A DNA stretch of 64,000 nucleotides from Dehalococcoidia bacterium (GCA_029936675.1 JAPYSB010000001.1:259323-323322); one strand, 5' to 3'; positions 8,914 to 18,184 are shown, counted from the first letter of the stretch. Numbers and translations are program-made. The notes: generated by a model from the letters alone, not told the origin.

Positions 8914-10325
8914 TAACGTTCCTTGCCTAAGTTCTCTATCAAGGCCCTAACTTCGGCTACTCGAGATGAGATTGGTGTGACTCTCCCGTAGCAAACATCC
9001 ATGAAAGCCTCTGTAATTCTTCGAACAGAATCAATATCAAAAGACCTGTACAAGGCTGGTTCAAACTCCTTTGGAGTGGAATTATGGGATCTATTCACGC
9101 CTTTTTGAGACCCTAAATACAACAGTCCATAATAGGATTCCAAAACGGTCTTGCTTCCTGAATCCAGATGCCTTGGAATCACGAACATATTTTCCTCTTT
9201 GGCTAACCCTCGTTTCCAGAGCAACCTCTTAGCAATTTCGAGCAAATCCGTCATGGAATCTTCGGATCCCTCAATCTTCGATTTGATACCATCATCGACT
9301 ACATTTTTTGACCTACTGATCCTTCTGAAAGCAATTCCTAGGCCGAATAACAGGCCGGTTACCAAAATAAAGATGGCAAAATATTCAAAATATTGCATGA
9401 ATGCTGAAGGTTCTTCTGATACGGGAGCGTTAATCAACTCTTCTAGCACATTACCCAAGCCGTTAAATGATTCTTGTTCTTGCACTGATCGATCGGGAGT
9501 AAGTGCATCTCCGAAAACCCAACTAAAAAATCGGATAATAAACTGAATTGCGTAAATAATAGGTATCGCAAAAAGATAGACTATTGCCATGGTAATCCAA
9601 CTTATCAGTGTCGTTATGGGTGAGGAAATAGCCCCGAGAAAATCTTTACTGAAAGAAGCAAAAAGTACCCCCGACAAGACGACCATTCCCACAAGGATTG
9701 ACACCACTCGGAGCCACCGTAAAGTGACAACTCCACTATTAGAAGAAGGTTTTAGGCGTCCTATGGCGAGGCCCGATAAAGCCGAGGCGAAAAACAGGTA
9801 CATTAGTGTTGACATGTACAAATCAGCCCCATTAAAAATATCAATGGTGACAGTAAACGCCATTACTATAATTCCAATTCTAAAGGTGGAGGATAATGCT
9901 TCCAGAGGAAAGTCGGTTGAGCCGGTAAGCCCGCCTTTTACCCACATGAACACGCTCATAAAAGCGGCCAAAACTATAGCTAGGCCAACCTCTCCTTCCT
10001 CATAGACCCAATGCTCCAGGTCAAAAACCCAGTACAATGAAAAAGTTTCTTGTGAAGGTAAATTGGTATATCCGACAATGAAATAGCAGAGAATCGCTCC
10101 AACAAACGTTTGAAGGCATATGGCGAGGGTGACTTTTAAGTTCCAAGCATTAAATAACCTGGATAAATATAGGGATACTGCATATAAAACAACACATCCT
10201 CCGTACGATAGAGGGCTCCGTCCAAGGGAAATTATTATCCCCACAACGGCATAGATCGAATAAAGCCACACTGTTTCAGATAATATTAAGCACAGTGCAA
10301 TAATTTTAGATTGGTATGAATTCAC
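8910..10325 (-). CDS. Membrane protein with C-terminal DUF4129 domain
   Basis: A 471-residue protein. The N-terminal 230 residues contain about seven hydrophobic helices, a further helix pair lies near 235-265, and one more near 312-332. The cytoplasmic C-terminus (about 360-471) has the DUF4129 pattern, including a Tp.EFEPALY-like motif and the YGRV end. Function is unknown; DUF4129 proteins usually accompany MoxR and DUF58 proteins, sometimes with a transglutaminase. The GTG start at 10325 lies within the end of the DUF58 gene (20-base overlap) behind a GGAG site, which indicates translational coupling. It is the last gene of the moxR operon. Confidence 0.8.
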   Translation of the reverse strand: MNSYQSKIIALCLILSETVWLYSIYAVVGIIISLGRSPLSYGGCVVLYAVSLYLSRLFNAWNLKVTLAICLQTFVGAILCYFIVGYTNLPSQETFSLYWVFDLEHWVYEEGEVGLAIVLAAFMSVFMWVKGGLTGSTDFPLEALSSTFRIGIIVMAFTVTIDIFNGADLYMSTLMYLFFASALSGLAIGRLKPSSNSGVVTLRWLRVVSILVGMVVLSGVLFASFSKDFLGAISSPITTLISWITMAIVYLFAIPIIYAIQFIIRFFSWVFGDALTPDRSVQEQESFNGLGNVLEELINAPVSEEPSAFMQYFEYFAIFILVTGLLFGLGIAFRRISRSKNVVDDGIKSKIEGSEDSMTDLLEIAKRLLWKRGLAKEENMFVIPRHLDSGSKTVLESYYGLLYLGSQKGVNRSHNSTPKEFEPALYRSFDIDSVRRITEAFMDVCYGRVTPISSRVAEVRALIENLGKERY

Positions 10326-11541
10326 CTTTCGACTCCATCCGACTAAAATGGGCTCCTAGCTCATATTTCAGAATATTGTCCCATGTACCATATGACGGCT
10401 CATCAGCAACGTTAATTAACACTATCCTGCATCCAAATTTTGTTATATTTCTTAGCGAATCCAATAATTGATCAGTAATGAAGGATGTGACGACAACTAC
10501 GGTAGATCCAAAAGGGAATTTTTTATACCACTTATTAAGATTTTCCGACATAGGTCCAGATGAAATAGGACCTATGGTAGCCAAGGTTTCCAATATTACC
10601 CTTAGCTGATCTTTCGATTGTGAAGTAGGTATTCTCATTGGCAAGTCAGACAATACAGGGGTGCCGTTTGAAAAAAACCCGAGATTGAATCCTTCCTCAC
10701 TGCAATAGCTTGCTATGGAAGCAGAAGCAGCCACAACCCTCTCTAAATTTACTGCTGAGTACCCTTCCCATACCTTTGAAGATGTTTCTACAGAAACAGC
10801 CAAAATCACGTCACTTTTGCTGGTTGATTCAAATGTTTTAATCATTAGTTCGGATTTTTTTGCTGTGTATTTCCAATCGACTGTGTTCAGGGGATCTCCC
10901 TTTTCATAAGTTCTGATTCCTCTATTCCAAGATATGTCTTGGTGAATATTTAAGTCAGTGATTTTCTCGCCTAAAGGTCTAGATTCTGGCATCCCTAGGT
11001 CTGGCAGCTTTAAAACTTGCGGGTAAACTAATATGTAATCTCGACTCGAGATTGTTTTCTTACTATTGAATAATCCAAAAATATCGCCACCAGAAATATT
11101 CACTGATCCAAGCCTATGAAACCCTCTTTTTTTTGCCTGCACAGAGTATTCCCAAGTGGTTTTTTGATAGGCGGATACAGAAGCAGAATGCATCATCGAC
11201 ACAGCATCATGGCTTGAACTTGGCTTGATATCAGGTCCGTTAAGATTCAAAGCGATTGGGATGTCATCAACTGTATCGATTCTTGGTAAAGGTATCGGCT
11301 TTTTGTTGTGAAGTTCTACAGAGAAGGGAACCGTCTCTCCAATAAAAACTCTCTTTTGGGGTATCACACGAATATATTCGACATTTTCCAACGATACCTT
11401 GTTCCAGAGCCATGCGGTAAAAACGACAATTAAGCTCATGACAGATAGGCCTAAAATTAAACCTTGACCTGAAAATATGCCGATAATTGCCAAAGCGATA
11501 ATTATTAATACCCAGCAATCATTCCAAAAAGTTTTTACCAT
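10306..11541 (-). CDS. DUF58 domain protein (MoxR-associated)
   Basis: A 411-residue protein with two hydrophobic segments at residues 10-45, an immunoglobulin-like region and the DUF58 core. The hallmark motif is YEKGDPLNTVDWKYTAKKSE near residue 215. DUF58 proteins have a VWA-like fold and work with MoxR ATPases, probably in folding or assembly of envelope or metalloprotein complexes; the exact role here is unknown. It lies 8 bases downstream of moxR and overlaps the DUF4129 gene, so the three form one operon. Confidence 0.88.
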   Translation of the reverse strand: MVKTFWNDCWVLIIIALAIIGIFSGQGLILGLSVMSLIVVFTAWLWNKVSLENVEYIRVIPQKRVFIGETVPFSVELHNKKPIPLPRIDTVDDIPIALNLNGPDIKPSSSHDAVSMMHSASVSAYQKTTWEYSVQAKKRGFHRLGSVNISGGDIFGLFNSKKTISSRDYILVYPQVLKLPDLGMPESRPLGEKITDLNIHQDISWNRGIRTYEKGDPLNTVDWKYTAKKSELMIKTFESTSKSDVILAVSVETSSKVWEGYSAVNLERVVAASASIASYCSEEGFNLGFFSNGTPVLSDLPMRIPTSQSKDQLRVILETLATIGPISSGPMSENLNKWYKKFPFGSTVVVVTSFITDQLLDSLRNITKFGCRIVLINVADEPSYGTWDNILKYELGAHFSRMESKGEFIPI

Positions 11542-11549
11542 AATTATGC

Positions 11550-12506
11550 CTAGATGGCTTCTATTGGGACACTAATTTCAGACATTATTTCTTCAAGTAT
11601 TTCATCTGCCCCGAATCCTCTCAATCTAGCATTAGATGTCGGTATAATTCGATGCGATAAAACTGGATTTATAAGACTTTTTACATCATCCGGAGTCACA
11701 TATCCCCTTCCGCTTAAAGCCGCTTTAGCCTGGCTGCAGCGGTACAGGCCCAAAGAGCCTCTGGGGCTTGATCCTAAATCCAATTTGTCATTTTCTCGCG
11801 TAGAACGCACAATCGAAATAATGTAATCGCATATACCCTGTTCCACTTTTATTTCTGAAGAAAAGCTTTGGAGATTTTTTATCATCTCAGAATTCACCAC
11901 AGAAGCTAGTTCTTTATGGGAATCTTCCTTCCGAAAGCGTCCTATGATGTCTGCTTCTTCCTGCTCCGTGGGGTACCCGAGAGATATTTTCATCAAGAAT
12001 CTGTCCAGTTGAGCCTCAGGAAGTGGAAAGGTACCTTCCATGTCCAGAGGGTTTTGGGTAGCCATCACAATAAAAGGGGTTGGTAATAAACGAGTCTCCC
12101 CGTCTATCGTTACCTGCGATTCTTGCATAGATTCTAGAAGGGCCGACTGCGTGCGAGGGGTGGCCCTATTTATTTCATCAGCTAATATGATTTGGTTGAA
12201 AATTGGACCACTTTGAAATTCGAATTCACTAGATTTTTGGTTGAACCAATTGACCCCAAGAACATCGGACGGCATCAAGTCGGGAGTAAATTGAATTCTT
12301 CCGAAAGTGCAATCCAAAGACGAAGATACTGCCCTTGCAAGGGTGGTTTTACCCGAACCTGGCACGTCCTCAAGAAGGATATGCCCGTGACACAATATAG
12401 AAATTAACACCAAGTCTATAGCGTCTGACTTACCGACAATGACTTTTTGGACATTGTCCTTTATTTTCTCAATGATGCTTTTAAATTCATTACTTTCAGT
12501 TACCAA
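11550..12506 (-). CDS. moxR: MoxR-family AAA+ ATPase
   Basis: A 318-residue AAA+ protein with Walker A (EDVPGSGKTT, around 46-55), Walker B (ILADEINRA, D109-E110), sensor 1 in MATQNP and an arginine-finger region. The TQSALLESMQE segment is diagnostic of the MoxR group. These chaperone-like ATPases act with VWA-type partners; here the partner is the downstream DUF58 protein. The ATG start has an AAAGGGGAGG site upstream. It is the first gene of the three-gene operon. Its own promoter lies between 12507 and about 12680, a 175-base stretch that otherwise serves the tRNA gene. Confidence 0.93.
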   Translation of the reverse strand: MVTESNEFKSIIEKIKDNVQKVIVGKSDAIDLVLISILCHGHILLEDVPGSGKTTLARAVSSSLDCTFGRIQFTPDLMPSDVLGVNWFNQKSSEFEFQSGPIFNQIILADEINRATPRTQSALLESMQESQVTIDGETRLLPTPFIVMATQNPLDMEGTFPLPEAQLDRFLMKISLGYPTEQEEADIIGRFRKEDSHKELASVVNSEMIKNLQSFSSEIKVEQGICDYIISIVRSTRENDKLDLGSSPRGSLGLYRCSQAKAALSGRGYVTPDDVKSLINPVLSHRIIPTSNARLRGFGADEILEEIMSEISVPIEAI

Positions 12507-12681
12507 AAAAGCCTCCCCTTTTCCATTAGGAATTGTTCCAATAAAAATGTTGCAATCGCACTATCAATTGAATCGAGAATGACGACTTGAAAGCAGACAG
12601 TAAGTATATACGAGGGGAAATTTTACTCGAGCTATATTTATTGGGATATACTTAATATTTGTGAGTGCCTCGATCTGTCGT

Positions 12682-12755
12682 TGCCCGGTGGTGTAGTGGT
12701 AGCACTAAGGACTTTGACTCCTTCGACCCAGGTTCGAATCCTGGCCGGGCAGCCA
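12682..12755 (+). tRNA. tRNA-Gln (anticodon TTG)
   Basis: A full cloverleaf can be drawn. The acceptor stem TGCCCGG pairs with CCGGGCA. The anticodon stem AAGGA/TCCTT encloses the loop CTTTGAC, which places TTG at the anticodon. The T arm has GGTTCGAATCC. The discriminator is G at 12752 and CCA follows at 12753-12755, so the CCA end appears to be encoded. The anticodon reads CAA and CAG glutamine codons. The gene lies antisense over the 3' end of the crotonase gene at 12705-13502. No second tRNA is next to it. Confidence 0.95.
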
Positions 12756-13502
12756 GGAATCAATTTTTTTTGCAATGTGATACGAGTTGCGTTTCTCATG
12801 TTGAATTCCACGCTCTAGACCAAGATCCAATCCTCTCATAACAGAGGATTTTATAGAAGCTAACAGTTCAGGCTTTATTTTAGTTAATCCCCCGGCAATT
12901 ACCTCTGCAGAGCTATCGAGCATCTCCCTTGAAACAACTCGGTCAACAAGACGAATCTTTATTGCTTCCCTAGCATCCACTAGCCTATTGGTCATTATCA
13001 TTTCCAGGGCCCTATCAGGCCCAACAAGATTACGTAAAGTTTGAGTGCCCCCAGCAGCAGGAATCATCCCTAATGCCACTTCAGGCATCCTAAAAATTGA
13101 GCTATCAGCTGCTATCCTAATATCGCATAAAGCCGCAATTTCAACACCAGACCCTATAACGTATCCATGGAGTTTGGCAATTAGCGGTTTTTGAATAGAC
13201 AGAAATAAGCCCCACAAGTCTCTCTCCCATCTTACCGTTCGTGCAATTATTTGAGATGGAGCAGTACCAAATTCCGTCAAGTCAGCACCAGCACAGAATC
13301 CCCTTTGACCTGCTCCACTCATAATTGCAACTTTGGATTCCGTATCATCCCGAAATAATTCTAGCGTTTGAAAAAGCGAATCGCGCATGTCTATATTAAA
13401 GGCGTTGATTTGATCAGGTCTGTTCAAAGTTATGTGGGCGACACCGTTGATAGAGTGGTACATAACTGTCTCATGTTCACTATTCCCACCGATTTGATTC
13501 AT
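12705..13502 (-). CDS. Enoyl-CoA hydratase/isomerase (crotonase) with abnormal C-terminus
   Basis: A 265-residue crotonase. The oxyanion-hole motif GFCAGAD is intact. The two catalytic glutamates of the family are present in MPEVALG and in ALEMIM, so the core should hydrate enoyl-CoA. The final residues after HIAKKIDSW read LPGQDSNLGRRSQSP, which is the antisense translation of the tRNA-Gln gene; the stop lies inside that gene. The usual crotonase ending, an EGIxAFLEKRxP segment, is missing, although the neighbouring paralogue keeps it. The gene may therefore be truncated or newly rearranged. The ATG start is 2 bases after the upstream crotonase stop. Confidence 0.8.
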   Translation of the reverse strand: MNQIGGNSEHETVMYHSINGVAHITLNRPDQINAFNIDMRDSLFQTLELFRDDTESKVAIMSGAGQRGFCAGADLTEFGTAPSQIIARTVRWERDLWGLFLSIQKPLIAKLHGYVIGSGVEIAALCDIRIAADSSIFRMPEVALGMIPAAGGTQTLRNLVGPDRALEMIMTNRLVDAREAIKIRLVDRVVSREMLDSSAEVIAGGLTKIKPELLASIKSSVMRGLDLGLERGIQHEKRNSYHIAKKIDSWLPGQDSNLGRRSQSP

Positions 13503-13504
13503 CT

Positions 13505-14236
13505 TCAGCGGCCTTCGTACCTAGGTTCTTTTTTCTCCAAAAATGAATCTATACCTTCTTTTCTATCAAAAGTACTTTGCAAAATCACATTAAGGTCAGT
13601 CTCCAGCCTTAATCCTTGATCCAAGGTCATATCAGATCCCTCCACTATTGCCTCTTTCAGATACTTAGCCGCGATCGGGCCATGAGATGCTATCTTAGAG
13701 GCTAGCTCGACTGCATTATCTAGTACATCTTTCGCGTGAATATATTGCACCACTCCAATTTCAAGAGCCTCAGCGGCAGAGAAAACTCGCCCTGTCAATA
13801 ATAAATCCATTGCCCTACCTACACCGACTATCCTTGGCAATCTTTGTGTCCCACCTTCCACAGGGGTGTGGCCCGCTAACACGTGAGACATTGAAAATTT
13901 ACTCGTTTTGTCGGCGACTCTAATATCGCAACATAAAAATAATTCAAGAGCTGTGCCATGAGCTTCCGATTCAACAATTCCAATGGTGGGAAATTTTATG
14001 TTAGATATAAAACCACTAAGAGATTTGGTCCCGTCATTCCGAGGGTGGCAATCACACCCCAGTTTAATATCAGGTATATTGATCAAGACCACGGTCACAG
14101 AGTGTTTGGCATTTAGTTCGTTAATAGCATCTTCCAATGACCACATGAGCTCACGGCACGGGCCATCATTCTTATCCGCCGACTTCAGATTGATAAGTTG
14201 TATCTTTTCTTCATTGAAAGATTGTAGATTCACCAT
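13505..14236 (-). CDS. Crotonase-family protein lacking the catalytic glutamates
   Basis: A 243-residue crotonase-fold protein. The TPVEGGTQRLPR loop, an AMDLLLTGR segment and the C-terminal EGIDSFLEKKEP helix identify the family. Where rat enoyl-CoA hydratase has Glu144 (in a PEI motif) this protein has MSHVLAG, so histidine; where it has Glu164 (AMEM) this protein has AMDL, so aspartate. The oxyanion segment is also divergent (LGCDCHPRN). A plain hydratase reaction is therefore doubtful; isomerase, hydrolase or decarboxylase activity is possible. It sits directly upstream of the second crotonase and probably shares its transcript. Confidence 0.78.
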   Translation of the reverse strand: MVNLQSFNEEKIQLINLKSADKNDGPCRELMWSLEDAINELNAKHSVTVVLINIPDIKLGCDCHPRNDGTKSLSGFISNIKFPTIGIVESEAHGTALELFLCCDIRVADKTSKFSMSHVLAGHTPVEGGTQRLPRIVGVGRAMDLLLTGRVFSAAEALEIGVVQYIHAKDVLDNAVELASKIASHGPIAAKYLKEAIVEGSDMTLDQGLRLETDLNVILQSTFDRKEGIDSFLEKKEPRYEGR

Positions 14237-14273
14237 ATGGCTCTACTATGAAAGTCCTCCGCTAAAGACAAAT

Positions 14274-15410
14274 TTAATTCTGTATTCCCTTTTCTAATTC
14301 TAAAACCTCATCGTCTTCCATCGAAATACCGTACCTTGGTGGATTATTAAAGTATATTAATAACTCCTTTATGGAAGCGGCAATCGGTGGACCTAATACC
14401 ACCCCCCAAAGACCTGCTATTTCGCTACCAACCACAATAGATACCAATATCATCAGAGGATGCAATCTCATGGCAAAACTATGAACTCGGGGAACTATAA
14501 TCGCCCCCTGGAAAAGCTGCACACCCAAATATAATAGCAACACCCAAACGATTTGTTCTGGGGAAGTGGATAGAACCACAATTATAGTAGGGATAACAGC
14601 GAGCCAAGCTCCTACAATTGGGACTAACTCAAATATCCCGGCCACAGCTCCTAAAAGAATTGCATATTTCACCCCCATAAGCATTAAGCCAATTGAGATA
14701 CAGGCCCATACCACGGCTGCTAAAGTGAATTGTGCTCTGACATACGCACCGATAATCCGGTTCAGAATTCTTAATACATACACGACATGGATCTGCGTAT
14801 CTGTAGGAAATACCTCAACAAACGATTCTCGGACTTTCTCTCTATCCCTCAAAAAATAAAAAACAAATAAGGGCAACACGACGAGTCCTACTACCAAAGT
14901 CAAAGCATGAACTGCAGCCACTGCGGTTCTACCAACAAGTCCGCGAAAGGCCCCTAGTAATATCTCTCCCCCATTTTCCAATAACCGATCGATTTCCACC
15001 CGTACCTCTTCCGGAATATTCGAGGCATATTCCTCATTCCAACTCTCCACTGTGGTTCTCGCGTCGGTAATAAGATTAGGTATATTAGTAATCAGCTCAC
15101 TTGATTGCTTAAACATTGGAGGGATCACTAGCACCAGGCACCCAGCAATTATTAAGAATGCAGTAAGGGTCACTATTGTTATCGATAAGCCTCGGGCTAA
15201 TTTAGGCTTGGTATTTTTTAATGGAACAAACTGTTCTATAAAATTGACAAAAGGGTGAAGTATATAAGTTAAGATTATTCCCAATACAAGGGGAAATAGA
15301 GCCCCTCTGACAAGATATAATCCAAAACACACAACCACCCCGATGAAAACATAAAATGACACTTTGGCCACTTTTTCCAATGAGGCATTAAAATTGCCGG
15401 GCTGCTGCAT
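14274..15410 (-). CDS. AI-2E family transporter (PerM/YdiK-like permease)
   Basis: A 378-residue polytopic membrane protein with about eight hydrophobic segments. Two are at the N-terminus, followed by a soluble region (about 95-150) and a C-terminal bundle containing the family's GxxxELVPIVGAW-like and PPRYG-type ends. Named after E. coli TqsA, the family includes exporters of autoinducer-2 and Na+/H+ antiporters, so the substrate cannot be inferred. It lies 37 bases upstream of the crotonase pair on the same strand. The 135-base gap to jag carries no gene that I recognise. Confidence 0.85.
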   Translation of the reverse strand: MQQPGNFNASLEKVAKVSFYVFIGVVVCFGLYLVRGALFPLVLGIILTYILHPFVNFIEQFVPLKNTKPKLARGLSITIVTLTAFLIIAGCLVLVIPPMFKQSSELITNIPNLITDARTTVESWNEEYASNIPEEVRVEIDRLLENGGEILLGAFRGLVGRTAVAAVHALTLVVGLVVLPLFVFYFLRDREKVRESFVEVFPTDTQIHVVYVLRILNRIIGAYVRAQFTLAAVVWACISIGLMLMGVKYAILLGAVAGIFELVPIVGAWLAVIPTIIVVLSTSPEQIVWVLLLYLGVQLFQGAIIVPRVHSFAMRLHPLMILVSIVVGSEIAGLWGVVLGPPIAASIKELLIYFNNPPRYGISMEDDEVLELEKGIQN

Positions 15411-15545
15411 AGTATCGGATCCAAGTATTGACTGTCTGACCCATTATGTTACTAGAAAGTTTCACAGGCAAGCGACAATATGCTAGGGAAGTTCAAGATT
15501 GTTTATCTAGAAATGTACCTGGATTTAAATCCTAGATTCTGAGTA

Positions 15546-16181
15546 TTATGATGGTATAACTACCACTCTCCTATCACGCCCTTCGCCTGAGCTCTCAGTA
15601 TACACCTCTGAATTTTCAGCTAGCGCAATGTGAACCAATCTTCTCTCCCTAGCCGACATAGGCTCTAATTCAATCGATCTGCCAGTCTTCACAACTCGTT
15701 GAGCCACCCTGCTGGCTAGATTAGCCAAAGATTGCTTTCGTCTCTCATCATAACCTTCAACATCAAGAGAGATGTTCGCCCTTTCCCCGGTTTGCCTTCC
15801 CACAATGAATCTTGTCAGAAATTGAAGGGATCTAAGGGTCTCGCCTTTGCGGCCAATAAGTAATCCGGAATCATCCCCTTCTATCTCAAAGACCGGTCCT
15901 CCGGTCTCTTCATTGTCAGCCTCTTTCAAATTGACCACGACATCCACATCCATGTGAGACACAAGGTTTTTTATGACTTCATTAGCCGAATCTAAAACAT
16001 CTGAAGTCCCATCAACTCTGGTAACTCTAACGGAGGCCAATTCACTACCAATTCCTAGAATACCGGGTTTACCTCTGCTAATGACGTCTATTTCTACCTC
16101 TACGCGGTCTGCGTCTAGTTCTTTTAGGGCGATTTCTATCGCCTCTTCCACTGTCTTCGCTTTCATTTCTATCGACTTCAT
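15546..16181 (-). CDS. jag: Jag/KhpB RNA-binding protein (SpoIIIJ-associated)
   Basis: A 211-residue protein with three parts. The Jag N-terminal domain (1-50) has the TVEEAIEIALKEL helix. A KH domain follows with GRKGETLRSLQFL in the GxxG position. An R3H domain near the end has the ERRLVHIAL motif. KhpB proteins bind RNA and in Gram-positive bacteria influence cell division and envelope growth. I choose the ATG at 16181 because a GGAGGAGG site sits 9 bases upstream and the N-terminus then matches the family; an upstream extension to 16259 would be family-foreign. The first 104 bases overlap the end of yidC in another frame. Confidence 0.9.
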   Translation of the reverse strand: MKSIEMKAKTVEEAIEIALKELDADRVEVEIDVISRGKPGILGIGSELASVRVTRVDGTSDVLDSANEVIKNLVSHMDVDVVVNLKEADNEETGGPVFEIEGDDSGLLIGRKGETLRSLQFLTRFIVGRQTGERANISLDVEGYDERRKQSLANLASRVAQRVVKTGRSIELEPMSARERRLVHIALAENSEVYTESSGEGRDRRVVVIPS

Positions 16182-16998
16182 TTGTTTGTTCCTCCTCCAG
16201 AACCGGTGGTGCCCCACCTGCAATAGCTGCAGCGGGCTGAGATGCCCGGCTGCTGGCAAAACTAAGTAAATTTTTCATTGGATCCCAACCTGTGATAAAC
16301 CCTTGGATTACTATGCCAACGATATTTGACACCACCCAATATAGAGCCAACCCACTAGGGAACGACATTGTAAAAAAGCCAAACATTATAGGCATCATCC
16401 ACAGCATCATTTTGTTGGTGGAAGCCTGCCTATCGTCCATAGCCGGCATGGTGGTCATTTTTTGCATTAGAAACATGGAAATTCCGACCAATATTGGCAT
16501 CACTACTGGGGAAGGATCAGGATTAGCTAAATCCATCCAAATAAATTGGCTATTGATAGGAACCACATCATGAACCAACGGTAACCATCCATACATATGG
16601 CCTGACAGTTTAACCAAACTTTCAGGAGTGTTGGGCACCGTCTGTAATATTGCTTGATACAAACCAATCCAAATGGGAAATTGAATGAACATAGGTCCCA
16701 AGCAACCGATAGGGTTAACTCCTTGTTCCTTGTAAAGCTTCATCGTCTCCTGAGACTGTTTTTGTTTGTCATTTTTAAATTTATTTTGTATTTCTTTAAT
16801 CTTCGGTTGCAGTGCTGTCATAGATTTCATCTGTTTGCTTTGTTTTACCGTTAAAGGCATCATGACAGCGCGAATAAGTACCGTGAAAAGTATTATCGCC
16901 AACCCGAAGTTACTGATGGCTATGCTGTAGAGGACTAGCAAACTATTAATCATCGGCTGGATGATTATGCTATTCCATAATTGAGAAAATATTTCCAA
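16078..16998 (-). CDS. yidC: Membrane protein insertase YidC/Oxa1
   Basis: A 306-residue insertase of the short Gram-positive type, without the large periplasmic domain of proteobacterial YidC. The first helix is followed by a second with FGLAIILFTVLIRA, including the conserved arginine of the hydrophilic groove. Then come a cytoplasmic coiled hairpin (about 55-95) and three more helices (from GPMFIQFPIWIGLY). The tail is strongly basic (RPKRTRRRPRRGRNRRH), as in YidC proteins that touch the ribosome directly. It inserts membrane proteins with or without Sec. The tail is encoded by the region shared with the jag start. Confidence 0.93.
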   Translation of the reverse strand: MEIFSQLWNSIIIQPMINSLLVLYSIAISNFGLAIILFTVLIRAVMMPLTVKQSKQMKSMTALQPKIKEIQNKFKNDKQKQSQETMKLYKEQGVNPIGCLGPMFIQFPIWIGLYQAILQTVPNTPESLVKLSGHMYGWLPLVHDVVPINSQFIWMDLANPDPSPVVMPILVGISMFLMQKMTTMPAMDDRQASTNKMMLWMMPIMFGFFTMSFPSGLALYWVVSNIVGIVIQGFITGWDPMKNLLSFASSRASQPAAAIAGGAPPVLEEEQTNEVDRNESEDSGRGDRNRPKRTRRRPRRGRNRRH

Positions 16999-17020
16999 GT
17001 CTATTGTCCTCTGTTTTTAG

Positions 17021-18184
17021 TTAGCAATCCGGAGACCAGTCACTAGGTTGTGGATTTTTATCGTCTTTCAGCAAATTAGAAAAATATGGTGCATCCCACT
17101 TTTCATCGGGGTTTCCGTTTGCTTTGACGGTCAAGGCTCTCACTGAATGATCTCGCACACTGAAGTAAATCTCAAATCCATCCGATGTAATCGGGGACTG
17201 TATGCTATCGCCCACATCACAGCTAGCCAACACTTCTCCTGAACTTGTCTCGGCTATACGAATTTCCCCATCGGTGGAGCCCACAACTATCATGTCAGAA
17301 ACGATAGCAGGGGATCCGACGATTGCACCATTCGTTTCTAGTTCCCATTTCTTTTTACCGGATCTGACATCCAAAGCATATAGTTTTCCATCTAATGACG
17401 GAATGTAAATAGTCTGGCCCTCAATTACAGCACCACCCCAATACCAGTTAGACGCTTTCTCGAAAACCCACTCTTCAACGCCTGTGTGCAAATCAAATGC
17501 GTAAAAAACACCGTCAAAGGACCCTACAAAAACGGTATCTTCCTCAATCACTGGAGTTGCTGCAACAGCACCCCCAGTCTCGGTTTTCCAAAGGAGTTCA
17601 CCTGTATCTTTATTCAGAGCATATACATAATGATCGAGTGAAGTAATTATAAGCGTGTCGTCGTGAATTACTGGGGTAGACCATATTTCTCCATCGACCT
17701 TATATGACCAGTCATCAACAAAAGTAACTTGTTGATTTGAGAAATCTAAATCGTAAGATCTCAATATGCCATCGCTGGATCCTATGTAAAGATTATTTTC
17801 ATGAATTAATGGTCCTCCAACTATTTCAAAATCGTCACTAACTACTTCAGTTTCGACGATTCTCCCAGTATCGACTTCTATAGCCTGAATCTTTCCGTCG
17901 TACACCCCCACAAAAACGATTCCATTAGATACTGCAGGCAAGCCGTATGCGGCTCTCTTATTTTCATCTTCTTCATTCACCCTCATCAAATCTGGTTTCC
18001 ATATATGTTTCCCTGTATTCTTATCGAGAACCATGATATGACCATCCATGCTAGCAAGAACGAGGCGGTTGTCATCCACCAAAACACCTGACCAACCCTG
18101 AGCGCTACTAATTCTCGAGCAACCCACAATAGTAATCAGTAGCAAAAGTAGACAAACCGATATTTTTTTGTTTTTAGAAAACAT
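17021..18184 (-). CDS. PQQ-like beta-propeller lipoprotein (BamB-like fold)
   Basis: A 387-residue protein with a lipoprotein signal peptide: a KNKK n-region, a LLLLLITIV core and the lipobox IVGC with the acylated cysteine at 22. The mature part contains at least seven repeats of the WxxxTGG/VYxGSxDG type, for example VYALNKDTGELLW and IYIPSLDGKLYALDVRSG. This is characteristic of PQQ-like propellers. Such proteins include BamB and PQQ dehydrogenases; no dehydrogenase metal or quinone site is evident. It lies between yidD and yidC on the same strand and may help YidC substrates fold outside the membrane, which is inference only. Confidence 0.85.
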   Translation of the reverse strand: MFSKNKKISVCLLLLLITIVGCSRISSAQGWSGVLVDDNRLVLASMDGHIMVLDKNTGKHIWKPDLMRVNEEDENKRAAYGLPAVSNGIVFVGVYDGKIQAIEVDTGRIVETEVVSDDFEIVGGPLIHENNLYIGSSDGILRSYDLDFSNQQVTFVDDWSYKVDGEIWSTPVIHDDTLIITSLDHYVYALNKDTGELLWKTETGGAVAATPVIEEDTVFVGSFDGVFYAFDLHTGVEEWVFEKASNWYWGGAVIEGQTIYIPSLDGKLYALDVRSGKKKWELETNGAIVGSPAIVSDMIVVGSTDGEIRIAETSSGEVLASCDVGDSIQSPITSDGFEIYFSVRDHSVRALTVKANGNPDEKWDAPYFSNLLKDDKNPQPSDWSPDC

